Below are positions 9,512 to 21,519 of a DNA stretch of 64,000 bases, piece after piece. How positions within the stretch are numbered: position 1 is the stretch's first letter; each line of letters starts with the position of its first letter. This DNA comes from Intestinirhabdus alba (GTDB taxonomy: Bacteria > Pseudomonadota > Gammaproteobacteria > Enterobacterales > Enterobacteriaceae): the NCBI RefSeq assembly GCF_009711095.1, contig NZ_WMJZ01000004.1, forward strand, positions 122,253-186,252, in the 5' to 3' direction. Under the pieces are notes generated by a model. That model was not told the DNA's origin, did no database searches, and saw nothing but the letters and a program-made list of their open reading frames with translations. The translations under genes and the position numbers were made by a program.

Positions 9512-10366
9512 TTAGCCAATAAAATAGTCTGCCCGATCGCGGAGATCCAGCGTATTGGTTAACACATCTCTTTTTCGCGCAAGATTTGCCACGTCCTTAA
9601 CCTTAATATGCGGAATAATATCGTAGCTAATGGCGGTATCATCGGATAAATTATAAATACGCAGGTCTTCAACCCGATCGCGCATAAATTTAAAGAAGGG
9701 AAGAATTTTAACCAGATCCTTACTTAGCTCAGAGGGCATAGGATTATTGCTCTCATCGTAAAAACGCGAGCAGCTTCCGGTAATGTCCAGCCCGGAGCAG
9801 ATGATATTGTCATACTCCAGCGAATAGGCAATTTGCATAGCGGTATAGGCTACAGTATGGCATGAACAATAGCCCAGACTGATGTCCTTACAAAAACCGA
9901 CCAGCCTGCCGCGCCTCGAGAGCGGAACCTGAATCAGCAGCTTCTTATGCCATCTGGATAACAGTTCCAGCCTCAGCTTCTTAAAGACACCGCCCTTTTC
10001 ACGCTTATAAAAGGCACGAAGAATAGAGCAATGGGTGCGCAGGTACTGCTTATCTTCTTCGGACGCCGCCTCGTAAACGTCTGTATTTACAAAAGTATAT
10101 TTACTGCTGCGGCTGAAGCGGTAGAAATCTTCCCGGCGCTGAAGCAGAAAACGCGCGTCGGTGAGCACATAGATAAAGGGGGTAATACCGTGGTCCAGCA
10201 GGTACTCGGCCGCTCCGTTTACGGTCAAAACGTCATTACTGCGCAGCAGCGAAAGCGGAGTATTGCGGGACGTGGGCCCCGACAAAAAGATAATCGCGTT
10301 ATCAGATGTTCGGTTTGCAATAAGTTGCTGAACACCGGAGCGAGTTATAAAGTTCACGTCACTCAT
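9512..10366 (-). CDS. waaZ: LPS core biosynthesis protein WaaZ
   Basis: 284 residues, matching E. coli WaaZ throughout: IIFLSGPTSRNTPLSLLR near the start, KDISLGYCSCHTVAYTA and SGLDITGSC.RFYDES..PMPSELSKDL in the second half. In E. coli, WaaZ is needed for partial addition of a third Kdo (KdoIII) in the inner core. It follows waaY after a 177-base AT-rich gap that is absent in E. coli, where the genes abut. No gene is seen in that gap. Confidence 0.93.
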   Translation of the reverse strand: MSDVNFITRSGVQQLIANRTSDNAIIFLSGPTSRNTPLSLLRSNDVLTVNGAAEYLLDHGITPFIYVLTDARFLLQRREDFYRFSRSSKYTFVNTDVYEAASEEDKQYLRTHCSILRAFYKREKGGVFKKLRLELLSRWHKKLLIQVPLSRRGRLVGFCKDISLGYCSCHTVAYTAMQIAYSLEYDNIICSGLDITGSCSRFYDESNNPMPSELSKDLVKILPFFKFMRDRVEDLRIYNLSDDTAISYDIIPHIKVKDVANLARKRDVLTNTLDLRDRADYFIG

Positions 10367-10543
10367 ATAAAACCTGTATGTTTGTCATGCAACTTAACAT
10401 CATGTGCAATTTTTGAGGGTATTATTCATGTTTACATTTTTGACGGGAAACAAATTGATAGCGCCAAACTGACTAAAAAACAGGCAAAAACATTCTTGCA
10501 TCATTCACTAACAATAGCAATGCCTTCACCGCGGTAAGCCAGA

Positions 10544-11242
10544 CTAGCGCACGTTTTTACCCTTAAGACGCCGCAAGAAATTACGCAATTTTTTCTTATA
10601 AATCAGCAGCCAGAAACCTAAATCTTTTGTTGAATTTTCAATACCATAATGGCGTTCCAGATCCAATCTGTCCTTTGCCATCCGTTGCCGTGAAGGTCGT
10701 TTTCCGGACAAATCAATGATGCGTATTTTATCGCCCTGTAATATAAAGTTACCTTTATGTGGATCCCCGGATACCATCCCGTGTCGGTGCAAAGAAAGGA
10801 TTGACTGATGCAGCTTCTCTTTCACCTCAGGCCCAATTTCCGCCATGTCGGCAAGCTCTACGCCTTCGATATATTCAATCAGCATGATATAGGTATGCAC
10901 GTAGCGGAGCGTTTTTATCTCCGCAAGCAGATAGAAGTCGTTTAAGGCGTCGAATCCCTCCTGCCGCACGCGATGGGTCTGATAAAAAAGGTTTTCATAG
11001 TAATCCCCTTTTACCATCGACTTCAGAAAACGCTCCGTGTTTTTAACCCGTGGGTGAAACACCTTTAAAATAAATTTCCCATAGGCCGTATCAATTAGCA
11101 CCACCCTGGTATCATCGATATTACGAAATACCTTCAGCACCTTCAGGCTATTATTTAAAAAGTTATTAAATATTTCAATATATTTTTCACCGTCATCTTT
11201 TACAAAAACGGTAAAGCGATTAATTTTCTTTTTAATGATCAT
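10544..11242 (-). CDS. waaY: LPS core heptose(II) kinase WaaY
   Basis: 232 residues from the ATG at 11242 (MIIKKKINRFTVFV), chosen because it matches the N-terminus of E. coli WaaY. A GTG at 11263 would add seven residues and leave only 2 bases to the upstream gene. It phosphorylates heptose II of the inner core. Kinase-like signatures: HGMVSGDPHKGNFIL with the catalytic Asp, then IRIIDLSGKRPSRQR with a metal-binding Asp. It depends on prior WaaP and WaaQ action and adds negative charge that divalent cations cross-bridge. Confidence 0.93.
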   Translation of the reverse strand: MIIKKKINRFTVFVKDDGEKYIEIFNNFLNNSLKVLKVFRNIDDTRVVLIDTAYGKFILKVFHPRVKNTERFLKSMVKGDYYENLFYQTHRVRQEGFDALNDFYLLAEIKTLRYVHTYIMLIEYIEGVELADMAEIGPEVKEKLHQSILSLHRHGMVSGDPHKGNFILQGDKIRIIDLSGKRPSRQRMAKDRLDLERHYGIENSTKDLGFWLLIYKKKLRNFLRRLKGKNVR

Positions 11243-11265
11243 AATGTTAAGTACAGAAAGCACGA

Positions 11266-12294
11266 TTAGTGAGAGAACAGTTTCCGGCGGAGATAAGCCA
11301 GGCCGGCGGCCAGTCCGGCAATATACCGGCGTTGAACCAGGAGATGCTTATATCGCTTTTTAAACTCAACGAGCGTTTTTGCTTGTTTAGCAGGGCACGC
11401 TCGCCACGGCGACTGCTGTAAAGCCTTTTTATAATACACCGCAGAGGGATAGATCGCCCAGGCGTGCCAGGGCTTCGTCGCACCGGTATAATGAATAAGT
11501 TTCGTCTCGTCGTTAATCAGTTCCAGATACTTTCGGTGAGTTTTGTCCCTTAGTTCGCTTTTTAACGTATAAATCGTATTATACTCGCGGGGTAAATAAA
11601 TGACCCGCTCGCTCAACAGGATATTCAGCACATCCTGATCCGGATATTTAAAAGTAAGTGAGCTATTATCCGCGGTCAGCAATGCCAGAGCCTTCGCCGT
11701 TAAGGCATCCTTTTTCCATGCGCTCAGGTTCACCAGAACCACGCCGGAGTTAAAATAGCGTCCCTGAAGATGATAGGCGCTTAATCTGTCGTCAACCCTA
11801 TTCTGAATAGACTCGACATCTTTCACCACCGCCGCAACGTTATCCGTCAAATCAAGCTGGAGTAAAAGATCCAGCGGGCCTTTACAAATAACATCGGCAT
11901 CTAAATAAAGCAGGCGTTCAATTTTACTGCTGAGATAATCGAAAGCAAACAGCCTGAAATACATGGCCCGTGACCAGACTTCGGTGCGGGGAAGCACCGC
12001 CAGACAGGTAACGTTAATCGTATACAGAGAGATTTTTACGTGAAACTGAACGGCCAGTTCGGCAACTTTCTTAATAAAATCCTGGCTATAGCGATCGCAG
12101 ATAACGTGGAACGCGACGTCGATATTATTATGCAAAAGCACGGAGGCAATTGACACGCCCACGCCGTCGAGATAATTTTCATCGATCCCGTAAGAGATAT
12201 TTAAGGTGTTGCCACAGTCGCTATCGCGTCCGTCAAAAATGCTGTACTCGGTTATCTCTATTTCAGGAAATGAGTCCACTACATCACCTATCAT
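11266..12294 (-). CDS. waaJ: GT8 LPS alpha-1,2-glucosyltransferase, WaaJ-type
   Basis: 342 residues. GT8 fold with [22 protein letters not shown] at the N-terminus (first conserved block), metal-binding DxD in [23 protein letters not shown], and the C-terminal block [16 protein letters not shown] (glycosyltransferase 8C domain). It closely resembles WaaJ/WaaR outer-core transferases, which use UDP-sugars to extend the hexose backbone; the third hexose is likely. It is 5 bases from the preceding GT8 gene, and the two are clearly paralogous. The donor (Glc or Gal) cannot be determined. Confidence 0.88.
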   Translation of the reverse strand: MIGDVVDSFPEIEITEYSIFDGRDSDCGNTLNISYGIDENYLDGVGVSIASVLLHNNIDVAFHVICDRYSQDFIKKVAELAVQFHVKISLYTINVTCLAVLPRTEVWSRAMYFRLFAFDYLSSKIERLLYLDADVICKGPLDLLLQLDLTDNVAAVVKDVESIQNRVDDRLSAYHLQGRYFNSGVVLVNLSAWKKDALTAKALALLTADNSSLTFKYPDQDVLNILLSERVIYLPREYNTIYTLKSELRDKTHRKYLELINDETKLIHYTGATKPWHAWAIYPSAVYYKKALQQSPWRACPAKQAKTLVEFKKRYKHLLVQRRYIAGLAAGLAYLRRKLFSH

Positions 12295-12299
12295 TATTC

Positions 12300-13322
12300 T
12301 TATTTAAAGATTTTACTTAAAAAATATTTTAAATAAGTAAGTATGCCAGAAAAGTATCTGTTTTGATTAAACATATGTTTTGCCGCGTAGCGCAGCTGAT
12401 GGCTGTTTTTTGGCGTCAGAAGCGCAACGTCATGCCAGGGAGACCCTTTTTTCGCCTGTAAAAAGCTTTGGGCGATGGGGTACAGGCCCCAGCTGTGCCA
12501 GGGCTTCGTCGGCCCGATGTAGTGAATAAAGACGGTATTATTATTAACGGGATTAACCGTATCTTTTTTTAACTCATAGTTAATACTGAACTGCGTATTA
12601 TATTTTTTATCTATGAACCGGGACTTGCCCACCAGTAGAATATTTAATACATCCTGGTCAAGATGCGTAATACGGCGCATCGCCTGCGGATCCCGCAGCA
12701 TGTCTATCGCCTTTCCGGAGATATTTTCTGCGGCCCACTGAGGAATATTGATCAATAAAAAGCCGGCATTAAAATAGCCTTTTGACAGACCGGGGGTCGC
12801 CAGACTCACCGCGCGCTTCTCCCACCAGCCGGCTTCACCTTCCGCCACCACCGCCGCGATTTCAGTGTCGGAAAACGTCAGTTCAATAAGCGCCTCAATG
12901 CTTCCTTTACAGGCGATATCCGCATCCAGGTAGAGCACTTTGGTCGTTTTTCCGGCAAAGTAATCCGCGATGATAAAGCGAAAATAGGTAGCATAGGACC
13001 AGTTTTTCGTACTGGGCAGCGATTTAAGCTGCTCGCAATCCACTAAATAGACAACGATCTGCGTACGATATTGCTTAGCCAGCGCCTCAAAGCGCCCCCT
13101 GTCTTCATCGCTAAAGTAGTCGGTAAAAACGTGAAAGGCCAGGGCCGCGTCGGGGTTAGCCAGCAGTATTGAGGCAACAGAGACGCCGCAGCCAAAAAGG
13201 AAATTTTTATCAATACCGAAGGCTATGTGAAATTTTTCGCTATCCCCCCCTGCGCTATAGTTATAGTCCAACGTCTGGCAAATAACTTTCTCATCAAAGT
13301 ATTTCTGGGTCATAGCATTCAC
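12300..13322 (-). CDS. GT8 LPS outer-core hexosyltransferase, WaaO/WaaI-type
   Basis: 340 residues of the GT8 family: [22 protein letters not shown], the DxD motif in [35 protein letters not shown], and [16 protein letters not shown]. It matches E. coli WaaO (alpha-1,3-glucosyl) and Salmonella WaaI (alpha-1,3-galactosyl), which add the second outer-core hexose. The sequence does not decide between them, so no symbol is given. It overlaps waaB by 4 bases (ATGA), indicating translational coupling. Confidence 0.88.
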   Translation of the reverse strand: MNAMTQKYFDEKVICQTLDYNYSAGGDSEKFHIAFGIDKNFLFGCGVSVASILLANPDAALAFHVFTDYFSDEDRGRFEALAKQYRTQIVVYLVDCEQLKSLPSTKNWSYATYFRFIIADYFAGKTTKVLYLDADIACKGSIEALIELTFSDTEIAAVVAEGEAGWWEKRAVSLATPGLSKGYFNAGFLLINIPQWAAENISGKAIDMLRDPQAMRRITHLDQDVLNILLVGKSRFIDKKYNTQFSINYELKKDTVNPVNNNTVFIHYIGPTKPWHSWGLYPIAQSFLQAKKGSPWHDVALLTPKNSHQLRYAAKHMFNQNRYFSGILTYLKYFLSKIFK

Positions 13323-14398
13323 TTTTCAATTTTAGAAAAAATCGCGGCCTGCAAATTTTGAAAATAGTTATCGTCGTAAAATTTAGTAATGGTTTTCGGT
13401 ATCTGACGATGATCAAAGGTCAGCTCACCCGCGCTAATCGCATTAAGTCGCGCGGCAAAGCGCCCGACATCGCCGGGAGGGTAGAGTTCGCCGTTCACCC
13501 CCGGCTGAATCATATCCCGCGGCCCGGAGACACAGTCTGAGCTGACGCAGGGGATGCCATACGACATGGCCTCCAGTATCGCCATCCCAAACCCTTCAAA
13601 CGAGGAGGTTAGCAGCAGCGCAGAGACGTTGCGGATATCATTTTCCACAACCTGCCAGGGCGCTGCCTGCCAGCCGTGCCAGGTAATATTGCGCGCAATG
13701 CCCAGCGTCTGCCCATAGTGCCGGCATTTTTCGAAATCCGAACCATCGCCAATAACGTGCAGCCGCCACTCCCCTTTTAACCGGGATACGCCATCGAGAA
13801 GATCTTTAATTCTCTTCTGCCCCTCAAACTTCATGCGGCCAACGTAAAGGAAAACGGCAGGCTCGCCGGGCGCAGGTGCGGGAATTATCGTTGATTTCAC
13901 CGCAACGGGATTATAGACCAGGCTAATGCGTTGTTCATCCACGCCGCGCGCGGCCATCTGCCGGGCAATGCCGCTGCTGATAGCCAGATGATAATCCGCC
14001 CAGGTAACACATTCCGCATGTTTTTTATGCTCCAGAGAGAAATGCGGCCAGGCAAAAATAACGCTATTAACTCCCGATTTCTGCCGCGCTTTATGGGCAT
14101 ACCAGCAGGAAATAACGTCAATGCAGATGATAATATCGGGACCGTTCTGCTTCAGCCATTTGCTGAACGCATGAACATGTCTGGCCCTGCGTAGCGGCGT
14201 CAGCTTAATATTAGAAAAAGAGCACGTATAGCGGATATCCCTGAGCCAGGCCTTATCCATGCTGTCATTACGGCAAAAAAAGAACATCTCGCACTGGATC
14301 TGCCGCGGATCGGCGCGCAGCTTATCTATCACGTCGCCGATCACGGTCTCCATGCCGCCAAAACCCGAAAGCGCTTCACCAATAAACGCTATTTTCAT
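13319..14398 (-). CDS. waaB: LPS alpha-1,6-galactosyltransferase WaaB
   Basis: 359 residues, GT4 family with two Rossmann domains. The N-terminus MKIAFIGEALSGFGGMETVI is nearly identical to E. coli WaaB. The donor domain carries FLYVGRMKFEGQKRIKDLL and the SSFEGFGMAILEAMSYGIPC motif with the conserved Glu residues. It adds a galactose side branch to the first outer-core glucose. A 142-base non-coding gap separates it from waaP. E. coli K-12 has waaS in this interval, and it is missing here. Confidence 0.94.
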   Translation of the reverse strand: MKIAFIGEALSGFGGMETVIGDVIDKLRADPRQIQCEMFFFCRNDSMDKAWLRDIRYTCSFSNIKLTPLRRARHVHAFSKWLKQNGPDIIICIDVISCWYAHKARQKSGVNSVIFAWPHFSLEHKKHAECVTWADYHLAISSGIARQMAARGVDEQRISLVYNPVAVKSTIIPAPAPGEPAVFLYVGRMKFEGQKRIKDLLDGVSRLKGEWRLHVIGDGSDFEKCRHYGQTLGIARNITWHGWQAAPWQVVENDIRNVSALLLTSSFEGFGMAILEAMSYGIPCVSSDCVSGPRDMIQPGVNGELYPPGDVGRFAARLNAISAGELTFDHRQIPKTITKFYDDNYFQNLQAAIFSKIEK

Positions 14399-14540
14399 AG
14401 AGAAAAACCTTTCCAGAGAAATTTTTTAATACCCTTCGGGCTTCAGCCGATCGCCCGGCCAGCAGCCGGATGGGTTCGGGTCACCGCTCACAGCGCCGGC
14501 CGACGGCAGGGCTGGCAGCCGGCAAGACCGCCTTCAGTCA

Positions 14541-15347
14541 TCAGAGATTTTTCCGCAGGGTTCGCGCTTTAATTTTCTCTGCTTTATCTGCCGCCTGCGC
14601 AATAAGCTGCTCTTCCCTGCGCATAATTTCATGCAGAGGCAGGGCAAAATAGACCCGCATAAACCGCCATATATCCCGCTGCGTCAGGCCGATATTCATC
14701 GAAGAGAAATAGAGGCCGATCAGATCCTTATCTCTCCAGCGGCGCGGCACTTTTGCACGGATCTGCGCCCGATGCAGGTCGATAACGGAAATTTTCAGAT
14801 CGTCTTCCCGGCCCGAAAAGGGCAGATGCAGCAGAAAGTGGCAGATATAGCAGTCGCGGTGGTTAACGCCCCCGGCGTGCATATTACGCACCATCGTCGC
14901 CACGCGCTTTACGATCGCCCGCTTCGCTTTTACTTCCGGCGGCCGGCTCGCCCAGTCCGCACAATACTCTTCCAGACTGACGGTCGGCGTCAGATCTTCG
15001 GTGATAATAAAGGATGTCCTGGTCAGCGGATTCAGCCCCTTTTCACCAAACCCAACCCCGCGCATCGTATCCACGCCCAGCTCATGGAGCCGGTGAATCG
15101 CGTTCCACTCCCGATCGGCCCCCAGCACGGGCATGCGTAAAGAGAGCAGGTTTTTTACGATCTCTTTAAGCGACGTACCGCGATGCCATTTCAGGAAGTA
15201 GCTCTTATCGGCCAGCTCAAAACGCAGCGTGCGGCGGGTTTCCAGCTCGCGAAATACTTCGCCCTGCAGCGTTTTCACTTCTGCAAACGCATCCTTACCG
15301 CGCCATAGCGTGGCCAACGGCTCTTTCAGCTCAACCATCCAAACCAC
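14541..15347 (-). CDS. waaP: LPS core heptose(I) kinase WaaP
   Basis: 268 residues (E. coli 265). A cytoplasmic protein-kinase-like enzyme that phosphorylates heptose I of the inner core, a step needed for outer-membrane stability. Seen: [19 protein letters not shown] (ATP-lysine region), [18 protein letters not shown] with the catalytic HRD Asp, and [10 protein letters not shown] with the metal Asp. It overlaps the end of waaG by 17 bases. Expression should depend on the JUMPstart/RfaH system upstream of waaQ. Confidence 0.96.
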   Translation of the reverse strand: MVWMVELKEPLATLWRGKDAFAEVKTLQGEVFRELETRRTLRFELADKSYFLKWHRGTSLKEIVKNLLSLRMPVLGADREWNAIHRLHELGVDTMRGVGFGEKGLNPLTRTSFIITEDLTPTVSLEEYCADWASRPPEVKAKRAIVKRVATMVRNMHAGGVNHRDCYICHFLLHLPFSGREDDLKISVIDLHRAQIRAKVPRRWRDKDLIGLYFSSMNIGLTQRDIWRFMRVYFALPLHEIMRREEQLIAQAADKAEKIKARTLRKNL

Positions 15348-16455
15348 CTGTTATGATGTCCGCCGCTTTCTCCGGCAAACTGTACAAGTCCTGGGTATCC
15401 GCATAATGCCGCGCGTTTTCCGCCCACGCGGAGCGCAGGGAGGGCTGCGCCAGCGCCTTGCGTAAAATCTCATTCAGCGCTTCCTGGCGGAAGGGCTCCG
15501 CCAGCGCCGCGCCGCCGTTGGCGCTGACAATATAGTGAGCATAGCCGCAGACGGCGGTGGTCAGGACGGGTAAACCTGCAACAATCGCCTCCAGCAGCAC
15601 GATACCCGCCGCCTCCTGGTAAGCGGGATGCAGCAGTAAATCTGCGGCAGCCATTAGCTCCGCGACATCGTTCCGTCCGGAAAAGAACTGCACGTTTGCG
15701 CGCACGCCGCGCTTTTCCGCCAGCGCGGCAAACTTTTTCGGCCGATCCTGCCCCACCACAAACAGCAGCGTATTATGACGCAGGGCTTCCGGCAGCGACG
15801 CCAGCGCCTCGATCGAACGATCCACGCCTTTGCGGGTAAAGTCTGAACCAACCTGCAGCAGCAGATTTTGCTGCTCGCCGATACCGTTTTTCTGGCGAAA
15901 GATCGCCCGGGCGTTGGGGATCTGCTGGCTGTATTTGCGGTCCGGATAGATGCCCGGCGGCAGAATATGAAAACGCCCGGCCTCCGTCTGATAATGCTTC
16001 TGGAAATCAGCGATCTGCTTATCCGTCAGCATCAGCAGCTGCGTTGATTGACCCTGTTCGAAGGTTGCGCGCTCAAAGGCCGCGTAATGGCGATAACGCG
16101 ACGTCAGGCGATAAAAGAAGCCTTTCTCCTGCGCCACCTTTTCGGCGTAGCAGACGTCGGCGGCATAGTAGACATCCAGCCCCGGCATCTTGTTGAAGCC
16201 GACTACCCGATCGACGGGATGTTCGCGCAGGTGCGCCTGAACCCAGGCGTGATACTCGGCGTTACGCCCGTGGTTGGTACGCGACCTTACCGGAACCCGG
16301 ATCAGTTCAAAAATATCGGGACATTCGCCTTCCCAGGACTGGGTATAGACCCGGACCTGATGCCCCCGCCCGGCGACCGTTTGCGCGATGCGCATAAAAT
16401 CTCGCTGCAGGCCGCCAAACGGAAAATATTTATACAAACAGAAAGCAACGATCAT
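15331..16455 (-). CDS. waaG: LPS glucosyltransferase I WaaG
   Basis: 374 residues, GT4/GT-B. Almost superimposable on E. coli Waa[21 protein letters not shown] at the start, [58 protein letters not shown] with the catalytic EX7E, and the ending DIITGGLDG. It transfers glucose from UDP-glucose to heptose II, beginning the outer core. It overlaps waaQ by 4 bases and waaP by 17. Confidence 0.97.
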   Translation of the reverse strand: MIVAFCLYKYFPFGGLQRDFMRIAQTVAGRGHQVRVYTQSWEGECPDIFELIRVPVRSRTNHGRNAEYHAWVQAHLREHPVDRVVGFNKMPGLDVYYAADVCYAEKVAQEKGFFYRLTSRYRHYAAFERATFEQGQSTQLLMLTDKQIADFQKHYQTEAGRFHILPPGIYPDRKYSQQIPNARAIFRQKNGIGEQQNLLLQVGSDFTRKGVDRSIEALASLPEALRHNTLLFVVGQDRPKKFAALAEKRGVRANVQFFSGRNDVAELMAAADLLLHPAYQEAAGIVLLEAIVAGLPVLTTAVCGYAHYIVSANGGAALAEPFRQEALNEILRKALAQPSLRSAWAENARHYADTQDLYSLPEKAADIITGGLDG

Positions 16456-17522
16456 TGCGGCGCACCCATATCTATCACCTGCGCCGCCTGCGGCAGCATT
16501 TTTTCCGTCGCGGCAATCACATCCTCAGCGGGAATAACGGAAAGGTATTTCTTGCTGCGATCGCGCTCATGCCGCTTTGGCATCGGCTGATAGTCACCCG
16601 CCCAAAACTGAATAATATCATCGGTCCAGGGACGCCAGAACACATGGTCGGTAGCGCCAAACAGGCAGATCACCGGCGTTTTCACCGCCGCGGCGATATG
16701 ACCCGGGGCGGAATCAACGCCGATAAAGAGCGCGGCGCGATCGATCAGCGCCGCCAGCTCCGGGAAACGGGTTTTTCCGGCCAGACCCGTAACCGGCCGG
16801 CTTTTACAACCACGGGCGATATCGTCAACGCAGGCCAGATCTTCCGCCGAGGGGCCGGAAGTCAGCACGACCTGATAGCCGCGGCTTTCCAGTGCATCAA
16901 TAACGCGAGAAAACTTATCATTATCCCAGCACTTAAACGGCTGCCTTGCGGTGGGTTGAATCACCACGTACTGGCGGGTTACGCCGAGCTGACGCAGCTG
17001 CTGACGCATTTTCTCCCGGTGTTCGGGAAGATAGCTCATGGTCGTTTCGGTCACATAGCGTTGAAGCCCCAGCGGCTGCAGCGCAGAGAGGGTTCGCTCC
17101 ACGACGTGCTCTCCGGAATAAGGCACCAGATGGGTAAAACTCTTTTTCCAGAACGCCGACTGCCGGTTAGCGAAATCCTGCGAAATTTTCATCCGCGCGC
17201 CGAGACAGCGCACGATAAAAGCGACAATCCACTGGTCGGTCAGATTAATCACCAGGTCGTAGCGGTTAGCGCGCAGCGTTCCGATCAGCGAAAAGGCGTT
17301 TTTTATTTTCTCCAGCACGCCGACACGTTTATTGCTGATGCCATAAAGGGCATTAATTTCAGGGTTTTCGGATAAAATAGGGATCGTATCCTGATAAAGC
17401 AGCAGATCGATATCGGCGTCCGGGTAATTCTGCTTTAGCGTACTGATAACAGGGGTGGTTAATAACATATCCCCGTGAAAGCGCATCTTAATGACCAGAA
17501 TTTTTCGAAATGGCTTTTCCAC
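16452..17522 (-). CDS. waaQ: LPS heptosyltransferase III WaaQ
   Basis: 356 residues from the GTG at 17522, reading VEKPFRKILVIKMRFHGDML and so matching the E. coli N-terminus. A longer upstream in-frame extension to 17618 would run back through the JUMPstart element and is rejected. GT9 family: KMRFHGDMLLTTPVISTL, VVIQPTARQPFKCWDNDKFS, and the donor segment GVDSAPGHIAAAVKTPVICLFG. It adds the branch heptose III to heptose II. First gene of the core operon. Confidence 0.96.
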   Translation of the reverse strand: MEKPFRKILVIKMRFHGDMLLTTPVISTLKQNYPDADIDLLLYQDTIPILSENPEINALYGISNKRVGVLEKIKNAFSLIGTLRANRYDLVINLTDQWIVAFIVRCLGARMKISQDFANRQSAFWKKSFTHLVPYSGEHVVERTLSALQPLGLQRYVTETTMSYLPEHREKMRQQLRQLGVTRQYVVIQPTARQPFKCWDNDKFSRVIDALESRGYQVVLTSGPSAEDLACVDDIARGCKSRPVTGLAGKTRFPELAALIDRAALFIGVDSAPGHIAAAVKTPVICLFGATDHVFWRPWTDDIIQFWAGDYQPMPKRHERDRSKKYLSVIPAEDVIAATEKMLPQAAQVIDMGAPQ

Positions 17523-17569
17523 AAGCGGCTCTTTTAGTGTGTTGGTCCGGTAACAATAAGCAGAAAAAA

Positions 17570-17609
17570 GCACGCTACCGCCCCAGGCTCTACAGCTACC
17601 TGAATACTG
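17570..17609 (-). promoter_or_regulatory. JUMPstart sequence with ops element upstream of waaQ
   Basis: Read on the minus strand this begins CAGTATTCAGGTAGCTGTAG and ends with the ops core GGCGGTAGCGTGC (17570-17582). It matches the 39-40 base JUMPstart element of enterobacterial LPS, capsule and haemolysin operons. RNA polymerase pauses at ops and recruits RfaH, which suppresses termination and couples translation through the long operon. It lies in the transcribed leader, 48 bases before the waaQ start. Confidence 0.96.
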
Positions 17610-17932
17610 ATACCGCACTGACTTTGACGCGCTAGTGTATCACTTCTTTCGTCGCGATCCGATCCGAATAAATTTCAAACAAAACCAATTTTTTAACCTT
17701 TAAAATCAAACAAATAAAATTACATTCTCTTTTTTTCCGCGCCGTCGCCTTCCCATTTGCGGCGATTGGGCCGGCAAGTTTCAATAGATCGCATAAAAAT
17801 ACAAAAAAACGATAACTATCCGCCTGGCGTAGCGGTATCAGGGGCGATTTGAGTCAAAAACAGGAAAAGTAATGGTAAAGCCCTGACTAAATACATAGAA
17901 TCCCCAGCACGTCCATAAGACAGCTATTTACT
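17610..17932. promoter_or_regulatory. Divergent promoter region between waaQ and waaA
   Basis: About 320 AT-rich bases without a gene. On the minus strand, TGATACACT (an extended -10 of the TGnTAnnnT kind) lies about 30 bases upstream of JUMPstart and is the best waaQ promoter candidate; its -35 is poor. The waaA promoter must also be here, but no convincing -35/-10 pair was singled out. Confidence 0.4.
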
Positions 17933-19697
<1,765 letters not shown>

Positions 19698-19706
19698 TCC
19701 GGACCG

Positions 19707-20516
19707 CTACTTCTGGCACTGCCGACAGTAAAACGTCGCCCGCTGGGCGTGCTTCGCCGCGCTTATCGGCGTCCCGCAGACCCGACACGGCTCGCCTTTC
19801 CGCCCGTACACCTGCAGCTGCTGGGCAAAGTAGCCCGGCCTGCCGTCGCTTTGCAGAAAGTCCTTCAGGGTGGTGCCGCCCTGCTCGATGGAGCGCAGCA
19901 GCACCGCCTTAATCACGCGCGCCAGCAGTTCGCATTCGGCCAGCGACAGCGACGAGGCCAGACGATCGGGGTGGATACCCGCCGCAAACAGCGACTCGCT
20001 GGCGTAGATATTCCCGACGCCCACCACCAGCCGGTTATCCATCAGCCAGGGCTTGATCGCCGTCTTCTTCTTTGCGCATTTCTGCTGCAGGTAAGCGCCG
20101 TTAAAAGCATCGTCCAGCGGCTCTGGGCCAAGATGCGCCAGCACGTTGTGCCCTTCCAGCGAGGCCGTCCACAGCCAGGCACCGAAGCGGCGGGGATCGG
20201 TATAGCGCAGCACCTTGCCGTTGCTCATCACCAGATCGACGTGGTCGTGCTTTTCCGCCGGCAGCTCCTCCGTCAGGATGCGCAGGCTGCCCGACATGCC
20301 CAGATGAATAATGATCCAGCCGTCCGGCAGCTCCAGCAGCAGGTACTTGGCGCGGCGGCGCACGCTCAGCACCGGCACATCGCTCAGGCGGTAGATCTCT
20401 TCGGAAACCGGCCAGCGCAGGCGACCGTTGCGCACGACGGCATGGAGGATGGTTGCGCCAGCCAGGTGCGGCTCAATGCCGCGGCGGCTGGTTTCAACTT
20501 CAGGTAATTCTGGCAT
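19707..20516 (-). CDS. mutM: Formamidopyrimidine-DNA glycosylase (Fpg)
   Basis: 269 residues. Base-excision enzyme that removes 8-oxoguanine and formamidopyrimidines. The N-terminus [18 protein letters not shown] carries the catalytic Pro2 and Glu3. The C-terminal zinc finger has four cysteines (CRVC ... CRQC). In E. coli it is cotranscribed with rpmB-rpmG. Here a terminator and a 267-bp inverted-repeat element separate rpmG from mutM. Confidence 0.98.
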   Translation of the reverse strand: MPELPEVETSRRGIEPHLAGATILHAVVRNGRLRWPVSEEIYRLSDVPVLSVRRRAKYLLLELPDGWIIIHLGMSGSLRILTEELPAEKHDHVDLVMSNGKVLRYTDPRRFGAWLWTASLEGHNVLAHLGPEPLDDAFNGAYLQQKCAKKKTAIKPWLMDNRLVVGVGNIYASESLFAAGIHPDRLASSLSLAECELLARVIKAVLLRSIEQGGTTLKDFLQSDGRPGYFAQQLQVYGRKGEPCRVCGTPISAAKHAQRATFYCRQCQK

Positions 20517-20543
20517 AGCGTCTCCGGGGTGTGAACTCTCTCA

Positions 20544-20810
20544 AGGCTGTGTCCCTTAACCGGGCGTGGCGTCGACGCTGAGCCACAAGCGCGTAATCAA
20601 GGCGGAGGGCGCAGGACGTAGTGAACTACGTTCAAGCCCGACAACACAGAGTACGCGCTTCTGGCTCGCGTCCCGCAGGGCTGGGGCCATTCAGCTCCGC
20701 TGCTGCGTTGCTCGCCGTGCATCTGGAATAACCAGACTTTACGGCTCGCGCCTTGCCCCGGACCTGAATGACCGCCAGCGACGCTCACGAACGGTTAAGG
20801 GACACAGCCT
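20544..20810. mobile_element. 267-bp MITE-like element with 19-bp perfect terminal inverted repeats
   Basis: AGGCTGTGTCCCTTAACCG at 20544-20562 is repeated exactly in inverted orientation at 20792-20810. Beyond the perfect arms the ends stay related (gcgtcgacgct on one side, gcgtcgctggc on the other). The interior is GC-rich with small palindromes such as ACGTAGTGAACTACGT. A reading frame crosses it but matches no known protein. No convincing target duplication is visible. Inverted repeats, short length and no transposase suggest a non-autonomous element. It is not an ERIC or REP sequence as far as I recognise. Confidence 0.7.
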
Positions 20811-20831
20811 AATATGGGGACGGCCAGAAAA

Positions 20832-20862
20832 CAAAAAACCCCGCCGGGGCAGGGTTTTTGTT
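20832..20862 (-). terminator. Rho-independent terminator after rpmG
   Basis: On the minus strand, AACAAAAACCCTGCCCCGGC followed by GGGGTTTTTTGT forms a GC-rich hairpin with a T run. It lies 16 bases past the rpmG stop and should end the rpmBG transcript. The flanking A and T runs make it potentially bidirectional. Confidence 0.85.
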
Positions 20863-20877
20863 ACATCAAAGCGACAA

Positions 20878-21048
<171 letters not shown>

Positions 21049-21065
21049 TTATTTCCTCTAAGTAC

Positions 21066-21323
<258 letters not shown>

Positions 21324-21448
21324 TTAGCTCGAGCTTCGTATGGGGTATTGGCGCCTCGTCAGGCTTCTCAGCCTGGTTGTCGCTAGTTCAGTGTGAACTC
21401 CCGATTGCCAGGCCCAAATGCCAAACCCGAGATTCTCAAAGGTGGCGT

Positions 21449-21477
21449 AGTATACGCTGTGTCGGCGATGTGCTCAA
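21449..21477 (-). promoter_or_regulatory. Sigma-70 promoter of rpmB-rpmG
   Basis: On the minus strand, TTGAGC (21477-21472) and TATACT (21454-21449) are separated by exactly 17 bases, a near-consensus promoter. It leaves a leader of about 140 bases before rpmB. Confidence 0.75.
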
Positions 21478-21519
21478 GTCCCGAACAGACAAAGATCCCG
21501 GTGGATCGCGCAAATCAGG

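Noticed and set aside
17523..17618. 32-residue N-terminal extension of WaaQ
   Set aside because: It would be translated from the JUMPstart/ops leader and has no counterpart in known WaaQ; the GTG at 17522 restores the family N-terminus.
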